Source of the DNA: Minisyncoccota bacterium
GTDB lineage: Bacteria; Patescibacteriota; Minisyncoccia; Phycocordibacterales; Phycocordibacteraceae
Direction of reading: 5' to 3'
DNA length: 6,884 nt
NCBI GenBank assembly: GCA_022844065.1
Contig: JALHML010000029.1
Location: 1 to 6,884 of the forward strand
The translations under genes were made by a program, and so were the position numbers. Under the pieces are notes generated by a model. That model searched no databases and was not told where the DNA came from. It saw nothing but the letters and a program-made list of their open reading frames with translations. This document shows positions 1 to 4,989 of the stretch, piece by piece (position 1 is the first letter of the stretch; the number at the start of each line of letters is the position of its first letter).

Positions 1-180
1 AGACTCGTTCATACGGGAATCCAAGGAACGCTCGAGCTTCTCCATCTGATTCTGTATAAGTATGAGTCCTCCCTCGTCCTTAGGTTTATCGTTCTCACGA
101 CGACGGAGCATAAGCCAGAGTCCAATCCCCTGCAGAAAGACGAGCACAAGAACGATTATGGCAACGGTGAAGATATCCAT
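1..180 (-). CDS. rmuC: RmuC-like DNA recombination/maintenance protein, N-terminal fragment
   Basis: This is the first 60 codons of a minus-strand gene that leaves the window at its left edge. The start is the ATG read from 180 to 178. Residues about 3-25 are a single strongly hydrophobic segment (IFTVAIIVLVLV...LWLML), then a positive RRR stop-transfer, a short charged linker, and the beginning of a coiled-coil-like stretch (LIQNQMEKLERSLDSRMNES). An N-terminal membrane anchor followed by Q/L/E/R-rich coiled coil containing an 'LxxxLDxxMxES'-type motif is typical of the RmuC family. These proteins carry a PD-(D/E)XK nuclease-like domain and are linked to limiting DNA rearrangement. That catalytic domain lies outside the window, so the assignment rests on the N-terminus alone. 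The gene starts only 15 nt after the ATPase stop on the same strand, so the two may be co-transcribed. A TATACT box 6 nt before the ATG could also give it its own leaderless transcript. Confidence 0.66.
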   Translation of the reverse strand, partial: MDIFTVAIIVLVLVFLQGIGLWLMLRRRENDKPKDEGGLILIQNQMEKLERSLDSRMNES

Positions 181-186
181 ACGAAA

Positions 187-192
187 AGTATA
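187..192 (-). promoter_or_regulatory. Possible -10 box for a leaderless rmuC transcript
   Basis: On the minus strand TATACT (192 to 187) is followed by 6 nt and then the rmuC ATG. The expected transcription start would fall at or next to the A of the start codon. No Shine-Dalgarno sequence fits in the 15-nt gap after the ATPase stop codon. There is no convincing -35 hexamer at 16-18 nt, so this is a suggestion only. Confidence 0.3.
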
Positions 193-195
193 CTG

Positions 196-2886
196 CTAGG
201 CTGCAAAACCTGCCTTTCGGCTTGCTGCTTCTTGAGGACGGATAAAGACCAACCACTTAGCAAGCTCGATGGTGGCAAGATTTACAATACCGAACCCAAC
301 CAAGATCACCACCTGAAGCATTGTTGGTTGCGCGATATGAATAAGTGTCTGTAGGAACGGCACATACAGCACCGCGAGGAGCAGTAGTGAGCTTGTGAGA
401 AGAGACACGAGAAGGAATTTATTGGAAAGCAATGGCAACCTCCACAATGGCGTTCCAAAGCTCTTCATCGAGAACGCCATGAAGATACAGTTCACGGACA
501 CCGCAATGAACATCAAGGTCTGGATTTCAAGAACGCTCACACTTGTCATGAAGACGAGATACAGATACACCCCGATAAGGGTTAAGGACGTAACCGTACC
601 CACAAGCACAATAAGACGAAGAAGTTTTGGTGAAAGAACACGGGAAGTCTCTGGATCCTTTGGAGAGCGCTTCATGGCGTCTGGGTACAAAGGCTCAAAC
701 GCGAAGGCGAAGTTCATAAGACCTCCTTGGATGAGGTTGGACCAGAGAATTTGAGTAGGAAGGATAGGAAGTGGTAGAGCGAAAATAAGCGAAAACGCAA
801 TGAGAATGACCTCGCTAAAATTGTTCGAGAGCATGTACGCAAAAATCTTTCGGAAGTTATCCCGAAGTCGTCTTCCCTCTCGTATAGCCGCATTAATAAC
901 AGAGAATCCATTATCAAGGAGCACCAAATCTGATGCTTCCTTTGCGACGTCGGTTCCCGATCCTACGGCAATACCGATAGCTGCTGCCCGCAGTGCTGGC
1001 GCATCGTTCACCCCGTCTCCCGTCATTGCGACAACTTCTCCAGCATCCTTAAGTACGTTAGCTATCCTAAGCTTCTCTGCAGGAGCGACCCGGGCAAAAA
1101 CGCTGTGATCTCTCAACACGGTAACAAGCTCCTTGTCGGTCAGTTTGGACAGCTCCACACCCGTGTAGACGCGCTCGTCAGGGCTAAGCGCAATACCAAC
1201 CGCATGCGCAATGGATAGTGCCGTTTCTGGATTGTCGCCTGTGAGCATCACGACACGTGCACCGGCTTCTTGCATTTCGCGTATAGCATCCTTTGCCTCA
1301 GCACGAATAACATCTGAAAATATGAGCAAGCCCAGGAATTCGCCATGTGTAAGAACCGAAAGAAGATCTTTCTCGTTCGGAAACGAGCGAGCAGAGAATG
1401 GCATACGCGCTGCCGCAATAACTCGCTTTCCGTCTCGTGCCGCCGATGAGAGAGCGTCCTCAAAATGCGCACGCACCTTTTCCGTCATGGCGTGGGTGGT
1501 GTTGCCCTTTCCTGCTACTTTCGTAAACACTTCAAGGAAGAGCTCTGGCGCACCTGTAAGGTATGCGATGGGTCCGTCTTTTCCTTCGTACAGCATCGCA
1601 CCAAATCTTCGTGAAGAGTCGAAATGAAGTTCATCGAGTCGAGGGGACTCCGCAAGCAATACATGCTGCGCAATACCATTCTGAAGTCCGAGAGTTACGA
1701 TTGCCTGCTCAATAGGCCTACCATGCACAACCAACTTCTCGTCCTCAGACGCATCTTGCCGCTCCTCCACATACGCGTTTGAGGCCAGTACGCCCGCAAG
1801 GAGAAGTTGGTGCGCTTCTCCCTCTCTACCCTCTCTATACGTGTCATGCATTCCAACCAGTGTCTCGAGTGTCATGCGACCCTCGGTCAAGGTGCCAGTT
1901 TTATCAGTGAGGATGTAACTGGTTGTACCAAGCGTCTCAGCAGCAAGAAGGTTTCGCACAAGACCACCTTGCTTCAAAATCCGCTCCATCCCGAGCGCAA
2001 GCACAACCGTCACGGCGGCAGGGAGTCCCTCAGGCACGCTCGCCACAGCGAGCGCAATTGCGGTAAAGAGAGTCTCCTCAAACGGAAGATTGCGCAATGC
2101 ACCAAGCGCGAGAATACCCGCCAGTATCACTGCCACCGCACCAAGCAGCAGGTGTGCTACCTGCCGTATATCACGCATCAACGGTGTCACCGTCTTATCC
2201 TTCGTACCGAGTTCTGCTGCAATCTGACCCAGCTCCGTATCTCCCGCCACCGCTACCACAATTCCCTTTCCAGCTCCGGCTGCGATAAGAGTGCCCGCAT
2301 ACGCCATACCTGCGCGCTCAACAAGTGGAGCCTCGGGCAGTGCGACAGTTGTATTCTTTTCAACGGCCATCCACTCACCAGAGAGCGCCGATTCGTTCAC
2401 CATGAGCCCATGCGTCTCAATGAGTCGTATGTCAGCAGGGACGGCGTCTCCTGTAGAAAGCGCAACCAGGTCTCCCAGCACAAGTTCCTCGGCAGGTATC
2501 CGTTTTGGTTCACCGTTACGGAACACAACTGCAAATTTAGCCTCGCCCTCTTTAAGTGCCTCGAACGCCTTGGATGCTCTCCCCTCCTGAACTAACCCAA
2601 TGACTACATTTACAAAAAGTGCGATACCAATCACCACGGTATCTGTTAGATGTCCCAGGAATAGCATCGCGAATACAGCGAGCACGAGTACGAGTGTAAT
2701 AGGGCTCGTAAACTGTCTTAAGAGCCGTATAAGAAAGGATTCACGTTCAGGAGCCGGGATGCGGTTTCCGCCTTGTTTAAGACGCGTCGCAGCCTCTTCT
2801 GGTGCAAGGCCTCGCTCTAAATCAGTCTTCTGATACTCCGCAGTCTCCTCTAGAGAAAGGGCATGCCATGGTCGAGAATCTGCCAT
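196..2886 (-). CDS. P2-type cation-transporting ATPase (HAD-IC family, Ca2+/Na+-pump-like)
   Basis: This is a complete 896-residue P-type ATPase that couples ATP hydrolysis to cation transport across the cytoplasmic membrane. Residues 5-58 are the cation-ATPase N domain. M1-M2 lie at about 61-100 and the actuator domain at 105-235 with SGEW (169-172) in place of TGES. M3-M4 lie at 243-300 with PEGLPA (285-290). The phosphorylation motif DKTGTLT starts at Asp328. TGDN (549-552) and the hinge TGDGVNDAP (622-630) follow, and six C-terminal helices (M5-M10) span 682-882. There is no N-terminal CxxC metal-binding domain and no CPC, so it is not a P1B heavy-metal pump. Against SERCA, the M4 Glu (E286), M5 Asn/Glu (N689, E692) and M6 Asn (N717) are kept, but the M6 Thr/Asp pair is Gln-Gly (720-721), so the ion is uncertain. 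The ATG at 2886 is chosen because homology starts right after it; the upstream in-frame ATG at 2991 would add 35 unrelated residues and run into the divergent gene. Confidence 0.93.
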   Translation of the reverse strand: MADSRPWHALSLEETAEYQKTDLERGLAPEEAATRLKQGGNRIPAPERESFLIRLLRQFTSPITLVLVLAVFAMLFLGHLTDTVVIGIALFVNVVIGLVQEGRASKAFEALKEGEAKFAVVFRNGEPKRIPAEELVLGDLVALSTGDAVPADIRLIETHGLMVNESALSGEWMAVEKNTTVALPEAPLVERAGMAYAGTLIAAGAGKGIVVAVAGDTELGQIAAELGTKDKTVTPLMRDIRQVAHLLLGAVAVILAGILALGALRNLPFEETLFTAIALAVASVPEGLPAAVTVVLALGMERILKQGGLVRNLLAAETLGTTSYILTDKTGTLTEGRMTLETLVGMHDTYREGREGEAHQLLLAGVLASNAYVEERQDASEDEKLVVHGRPIEQAIVTLGLQNGIAQHVLLAESPRLDELHFDSSRRFGAMLYEGKDGPIAYLTGAPELFLEVFTKVAGKGNTTHAMTEKVRAHFEDALSSAARDGKRVIAAARMPFSARSFPNEKDLLSVLTHGEFLGLLIFSDVIRAEAKDAIREMQEAGARVVMLTGDNPETALSIAHAVGIALSPDERVYTGVELSKLTDKELVTVLRDHSVFARVAPAEKLRIANVLKDAGEVVAMTGDGVNDAPALRAAAIGIAVGSGTDVAKEASDLVLLDNGFSVINAAIREGRRLRDNFRKIFAYMLSNNFSEVILIAFSLIFALPLPILPTQILWSNLIQGGLMNFAFAFEPLYPDAMKRSPKDPETSRVLSPKLLRLIVLVGTVTSLTLIGVYLYLVFMTSVSVLEIQTLMFIAVSVNCIFMAFSMKSFGTPLWRLPLLSNKFLLVSLLTSSLLLLAVLYVPFLQTLIHIAQPTMLQVVILVGFGIVNLATIELAKWLVFIRPQEAASRKAGFAA

Positions 2887-2976
2887 CGTCTTCTGAGTAT
2901 ACCCGACTAATATCAAGCAGCGATATGTGGGATATTCAGTCTCCCTATATAGACCCGGAAATGCTACGATTTCCCC
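2887..2976. promoter_or_regulatory. Divergent promoter region between the P-type ATPase and yqeY genes
   Basis: This 90-bp spacer must carry the start signals of both divergent genes. On the minus strand TATACT (2903 to 2898 region) lies 9 nt before the ATPase ATG. On the plus strand TACGAT (2965-2970) lies 6 nt before the yqeY ATG, and CTATATAGA (2945-2953) is a second AT-rich candidate. Neither gene has a recognisable Shine-Dalgarno sequence, which fits leaderless or near-leaderless transcripts. No good -35 hexamer was found for any of these, so the exact promoters are inferred. Confidence 0.4.
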
Positions 2977-3432
2977 ATGACCATACACCAAGGAATTAAG
3001 GCCGGAATCCCCGACGCGCTACGTGCCAAGGACGAAGTACGTCTACGCACCCTTCGATCGCTCACAACCGCGATGACCAACGAAGTTGTAGCAAAAAAGC
3101 GCAAGCCCGATGAGTTCCTTACGGATGAAGAGGCACTTGCGGTACTTAAGCGCGCAAGCAACCAGCGCAAAGACTCTATCGAGCAGTTCGAAGCAGCAGG
3201 ACGTCATGAACTAGCCATTCCGGAGAAGGAAGAGCTCGCGGTTATTGAGTCTTTTTTACCTGCTCAGATGAGCACTGAAGAGATTGAGACTGCAGTCAAA
3301 GCAAAGATGGCCGAGATGGGCATAACTGAAAAGAAAGATGCGGGTAAATTCACGGGTGCTGTTATGCAGGAGCTTAAGGGCAAGGCGGACGGAAGTGCAG
3401 TTAAGGCTGTTATTGATTCCCTTCTTACATAG
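2977..3432 (+). CDS. yqeY: GatB/YqeY domain-containing protein
   Basis: This 151-residue protein matches the free-standing YqeY family, whose fold is shared with the C-terminal tRNA-binding tail of GatB, the amidotransferase subunit that makes Gln-tRNA(Gln)/Asn-tRNA(Asn). A role with tRNA is presumed from that relationship; the biochemical function of YqeY is not settled. Family signatures run along the whole length: KDEVRLRTLRSL (18-29), AKKRKPDEFLTDEEAL (39-54), QRKDSIEQF (63-71), FLPAQMS (93-99) and GKADGSAVKAV (135-145). The length is normal for the family and the protein is all-helical in character, soluble and cytoplasmic. The ATG at 2977 gives the standard N-terminus. It has no Shine-Dalgarno and is probably read from a leaderless transcript. 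The ATG at 2961 is out of frame. The gene is transcribed divergently from the ATPase, and an independent promoter follows it. Confidence 0.93.
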   Translation: MTIHQGIKAGIPDALRAKDEVRLRTLRSLTTAMTNEVVAKKRKPDEFLTDEEALAVLKRASNQRKDSIEQFEAAGRHELAIPEKEELAVIESFLPAQMSTEEIETAVKAKMAEMGITEKKDAGKFTGAVMQELKGKADGSAVKAVIDSLLT

Positions 3433-3450
3433 ATATCCCCTTGGTAGACC

Positions 3451-3480
3451 TTGACTTTTTCGCTTTTTAGATGCTAAAAT
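3451..3480 (+). promoter_or_regulatory. Strong sigma-70-type promoter with extended -10
   Basis: The -35 hexamer TTGACT (3451-3456) and the -10 hexamer TAAAAT (3475-3480) are separated by 18 nt. A TG one base before the -10 (3472-3473) makes it an extended -10. This is the best promoter in the window. It lies 18 nt after the yqeY stop and predicts a start near 3487, giving a leader of about 26 nt before the ATG at 3513. Confidence 0.8.
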
Positions 3481-3512
3481 AGTACTTAGGAGCTCTTCAC
3501 AGGAGAATTCAA

Positions 3513-3740
3513 ATGGGAGCCTCAGTTACTGAAATTGCTGACCTTGCAGTAAAGCTACGCTTAACCTATTCGAAGCACATTCGATGGCCTACTCTAGCCG
3601 CTCGCGCGGTCGAAGGCAAAGGTATCCGAAATGCCAGTGATATAAAGCGACTTTCTAAGGAAGTTGTATCTGAGCTTGGGCGCCGAGGCGTCATAGTGAA
3701 GCGTGCGAAAAAGTCTCGTCAAAACTTGGTCTCGCCCTAA
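3513..3740 (+). CDS. Small basic hypothetical protein (75 aa), first gene of a two-gene unit
   Basis: I do not recognise this 75-residue protein. The start is well supported: AGGAG at 3501-3505 with a 7-nt spacer, behind a near-consensus promoter. It is strongly basic and rich in Lys/Arg, particularly toward the C-terminus (RLSKEV, GRRGVIVKRAKKSR), with no membrane segment, signal peptide or cysteine. The sequence looks mainly helical. The segment at about residues 35-60 (GKGIRNASDIKRLSKEVVSELGRRG) could be a small helical nucleic-acid-binding or protein-binding module, but no HTH family can be named with confidence. Its stop codon lies in the loop of a perfect hairpin. It is followed after 33 nt by a second basic unknown protein with its own Shine-Dalgarno, so the pair probably forms one mRNA. 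A nucleic-acid-associated role is inferred only from charge. Confidence 0.75.
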   Translation: MGASVTEIADLAVKLRLTYSKHIRWPTLAARAVEGKGIRNASDIKRLSKEVVSELGRRGVIVKRAKKSRQNLVSP

Positions 3741-3748
3741 GCGAGACC
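3728..3748 (+). other. Intercistronic hairpin with the upstream stop codon in its loop
   Basis: GGTCTCGC (3728-3735) and GCGAGACC (3741-3748) form a perfect 8-bp stem around the 5-nt loop CCTAA. The loop contains the TAA stop of the 75-residue gene. Two further G-U pairs (3726-3727 with 3749-3750) could extend the stem in RNA. No U tract follows, so it is unlikely to be a terminator. It may modulate coupling, mRNA processing or relative expression of the two genes; that role is inferred. Confidence 0.6.
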
Positions 3749-3773
3749 GGACTCTTAGAAAAAGGAGTGAGTG

Positions 3774-4478
3774 ATGACTCGAGTGCGTAAGCCGCTAAAA
3801 CCAAAGACGGCGTGGCGGTACGGCGCACAGTGCGACGAGCCGTTGTTCATACGGGACGAATCCAATCCCAAAAAAGTGCGTGAGATATTCGTTGAGTTCG
3901 CTCCCGGCATGATAAGCCATAAGAAGTTTGCAGTGCGGATTAGGGGCGAGTACTACCACTTCGTCTACCGCAACTTCAGCGCACACAAGCAAGTGATCGA
4001 CGATGAGGCATGGGTGAGCCGCGTAGTGTATCGAAGTCTTGTGGTGATGGCTGATCATGTTATGCGTGCCATCTTTGCAAGTTTTGGCACGTGTAATCGT
4101 CCATCCACAAAACCCCTCTACGTTGAAGGAGAGCGAGTAACACTCCTTCGTCTCTCTCGTGGAAACTTAGTGTTTGCGTGGGGCACGGAAGAATACCGCG
4201 TATTTACACTGAACGGCGAGGTGCAGTTCGAAGAGCTAGGGACCCCACTCCCCCCTTCAATTCGCCGGTTCTTTGAACGGTTTGCTATAGAAATATGGCC
4301 AACACTTCCTGTCTACAAGACCAAGGAAGAACGAGAAGCAGAACTTGTTGCGCGCCGTATCAAGAAAACAGCGCCTGCAACTCTACTTCTCGAGTCTGAA
4401 GTACTGTCCGTGAAGATTATTAAGAAACCGGCGTACAAAGCAAAACCTCAGGGGCCACACCAGCCCCGTCTGTGCTAA
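3774..4478 (+). CDS. Hypothetical basic protein (234 aa), second gene of a two-gene unit
   Basis: I do not recognise this 234-residue protein. ATG at 3774 is preferred over GTG at 3771 because AAAGGAG (3761-3767) is then 6 nt away. The N-terminus is highly basic (MTRVRKPLKPKTAWRYG). The centre alternates short hydrophobic strands with aromatic residues (KFAVRIRGEYYHFVYRNF, 51-68; RVTLLRLSRGNLVFAW, 121-136; YRVFTLNGEVQFEEL, 141-155), suggesting a mostly beta core with one helix near 79-103. Residues 184-198 (TKEEREAELVARRIK) look like a charged helix, and the tail is Lys/Pro-rich. There are only three cysteines (20, 107, 234), no signal peptide and no clear transmembrane helix. Basic ends around a compact core suggest nucleic-acid or ribosome association, but this is inference. 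The gene sits behind the promoter at 3451-3480 and ends 2 nt before an intrinsic terminator, so the two-gene unit is transcriptionally closed. Confidence 0.78.
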   Translation: MTRVRKPLKPKTAWRYGAQCDEPLFIRDESNPKKVREIFVEFAPGMISHKKFAVRIRGEYYHFVYRNFSAHKQVIDDEAWVSRVVYRSLVVMADHVMRAIFASFGTCNRPSTKPLYVEGERVTLLRLSRGNLVFAWGTEEYRVFTLNGEVQFEELGTPLPPSIRRFFERFAIEIWPTLPVYKTKEEREAELVARRIKKTAPATLLLESEVLSVKIIKKPAYKAKPQGPHQPRLC

Positions 4479-4480
4479 CT

Positions 4481-4511
4481 AGGCGACCCTCGAGGTCGTC
4501 TTTTCTTTTTT
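4481..4511 (+). terminator. Intrinsic terminator of the two-gene unit
   Basis: GGCGACC (4482-4488) pairs with GGTCGTC (4494-4500), including one G-U pair, around the loop CTCGA; A4481 can also pair with U4501. The stem is followed at once by TTTTCTTTTTTT (4501-4511 region). It starts 2 nt after the stop of the 234-residue gene and is a textbook rho-independent terminator. Confidence 0.87.
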
Positions 4512-4528
4512 AGATAGTGTTGTAGTAT
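4500..4528 (+). promoter_or_regulatory. Possible promoter of the 109-aa gene, overlapping the terminator U tract
   Basis: TAGTAT at 4523-4528 is a plausible -10 box, with the T-rich terminator tail about 17-18 nt upstream where a -35 should be. There is no good TTGACA match. The local sequence (CTTTTTTAGAT, then TAGTA, then AAGGAG) echoes the promoter and leader of the 75-residue gene, which supports a real start signal here, though weakly. Confidence 0.35.
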
Positions 4529-4545
4529 GCCTAAGGAGTTCGGTG

Positions 4546-4713
4546 ATGGTGGACCTCGAGGGAGCCAACCCTAGAAGGAACCACATCAATGTGTACCTCT
4601 GCATTTCTAACAACCGCACGTGTTTTCCTGCCTCCTGGCCCTCACTTTTCAAGGAAGGGTCAGACAAAGGTCTTGCGAGCTCTCATTCGAGCACGCAGCA
4701 TCACGCAGTTTGA
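4546..4713 (+). CDS. Possible short overlapping ORF (55 aa) with an optimal ribosome binding site
   Basis: AAGGAG at 4533-4538 lies exactly 7 nt before an ATG at 4546. This opens a 55-codon frame (beginning MVDLEGANPRRNHINVYLC) that ends with TGA at 4711-4713. It overlaps the start of the 109-residue gene in a different frame. The peptide has no recognisable domain. It could be a genuine small protein, a regulatory leader ORF, or the true N-terminus of the downstream protein before a frameshift. The signal that draws attention is the well-placed Shine-Dalgarno, better than the one before the 109-residue gene. The coding claim is weak. Confidence 0.25.
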   Translation: MVDLEGANPRRNHINVYLCISNNRTCFPASWPSLFKEGSDKGLASSHSSTQHHAV

Positions 4714-4918
4714 ACTCGCCGCATTCATCGACAAGTTTGGCACCGGCCCCGACGGAAGGGTCGAGCGCTATGACGGAACGAGGGACGACGGCTTGATTGA
4801 GCTTGAGCGCAGCATACGTGGTATACGAACGCATAATGAGTTGTTACAAGAAGCCTGCGTGTTCGCGCACGAAATGGAGAAGCATTTCGAGCGCATCACG
4901 GAAGTATCGGTGCACTGA
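4589..4918 (+). CDS. Hypothetical protein (109 aa) with a possible winged-helix segment
   Basis: This 109-residue ORF starts at ATG 4589, preceded by AGAAGGA (4573-4579) with a 9-nt gap. Residues about 27-46 (TKVLRALIRARSITQFELAA) resemble the first two helices of a winged helix-turn-helix ('VLxxLxxxxSITxxELA'). Residues 68-80 (DGLIELERSIRGI) could be the recognition helix and wing ('IxELxRxIRxI'), separated by a Gly/Asp-rich insert. The C-terminal third (85-105) is an amphipathic acidic helix that could mediate dimerisation. If the fold is right, a small DNA-binding regulator is likely, but the match is by eye only. The first 25 residues look unlike a folded domain, so translation may begin elsewhere: the competing Shine-Dalgarno at 4533 leads into another frame. 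The gene lies between two terminators, as a single-gene unit. Confidence 0.62.
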   Translation: MCTSAFLTTARVFLPPGPHFSRKGQTKVLRALIRARSITQFELAAFIDKFGTGPDGRVERYDGTRDDGLIELERSIRGIRTHNELLQEACVFAHEMEKHFERITEVSVH

Positions 4919-4926
4919 GCACCAAT

Positions 4927-4962
4927 AGGCCGCCCACACGCAGAATGCGTACCGGGCGGTTT
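4927..4962 (+). terminator. Nested hairpin, probable terminator after the 109-aa gene
   Basis: The outer stem CCGCCC (4930-4935) pairs with GGGCGG (4954-4959), extendable by A-U and two G-U pairs to 4927-4962. The inner stem ACGCA (4938-4942) pairs with TGCGT (4946-4950) around a GAA loop. The tail is only moderately U-rich (TTTACCTTTT), so it may terminate inefficiently and let some transcription reach truB. It begins 8 nt after the upstream stop codon. Confidence 0.65.
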
Positions 4963-4989
4963 ACCTTTTATGCGGTACCATTCCCTACA

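Noticed and set aside
1807..2595. Plus-strand 262-codon open frame rich in Cys, His and Arg inside the ATPase gene
   Set aside because: It lies antisense to a clearly conserved P-type ATPase domain, has no ribosome binding site or recognisable domain, and its odd composition is what the complementary frame would give.
196..2886. Heavy-metal (P1B) or KdpB-type ATPase
   Set aside because: There is no N-terminal CxxC domain and no CPC/SPC motif in M4; PEGLP and ten predicted helices indicate a P2-type pump.
2887..2991. Longer ATPase start at 2991 adding 35 residues
   Set aside because: The extra residues have no similarity to the family N-terminus, and the extension would overlap the yqeY start. 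The ATG at 2886 matches where homology begins.
3771..3773. GTG start one codon before the ATG of the 234-residue gene
   Set aside because: It would lie only 3 nt from the AGGAG, too close; the ATG at 3774 has a normal 6-nt spacing.
4479..4667. Minus-strand 62-codon frame across the terminator and leader
   Set aside because: It runs through a rho-independent terminator sequence and opposes supported plus-strand signals, with no ribosome binding site or domain.
4945..4989. In-frame upstream ATG for truB
   Set aside because: It sits inside the inner hairpin of the upstream terminator, has no Shine-Dalgarno, and adds 15 residues outside the conserved TruB start.
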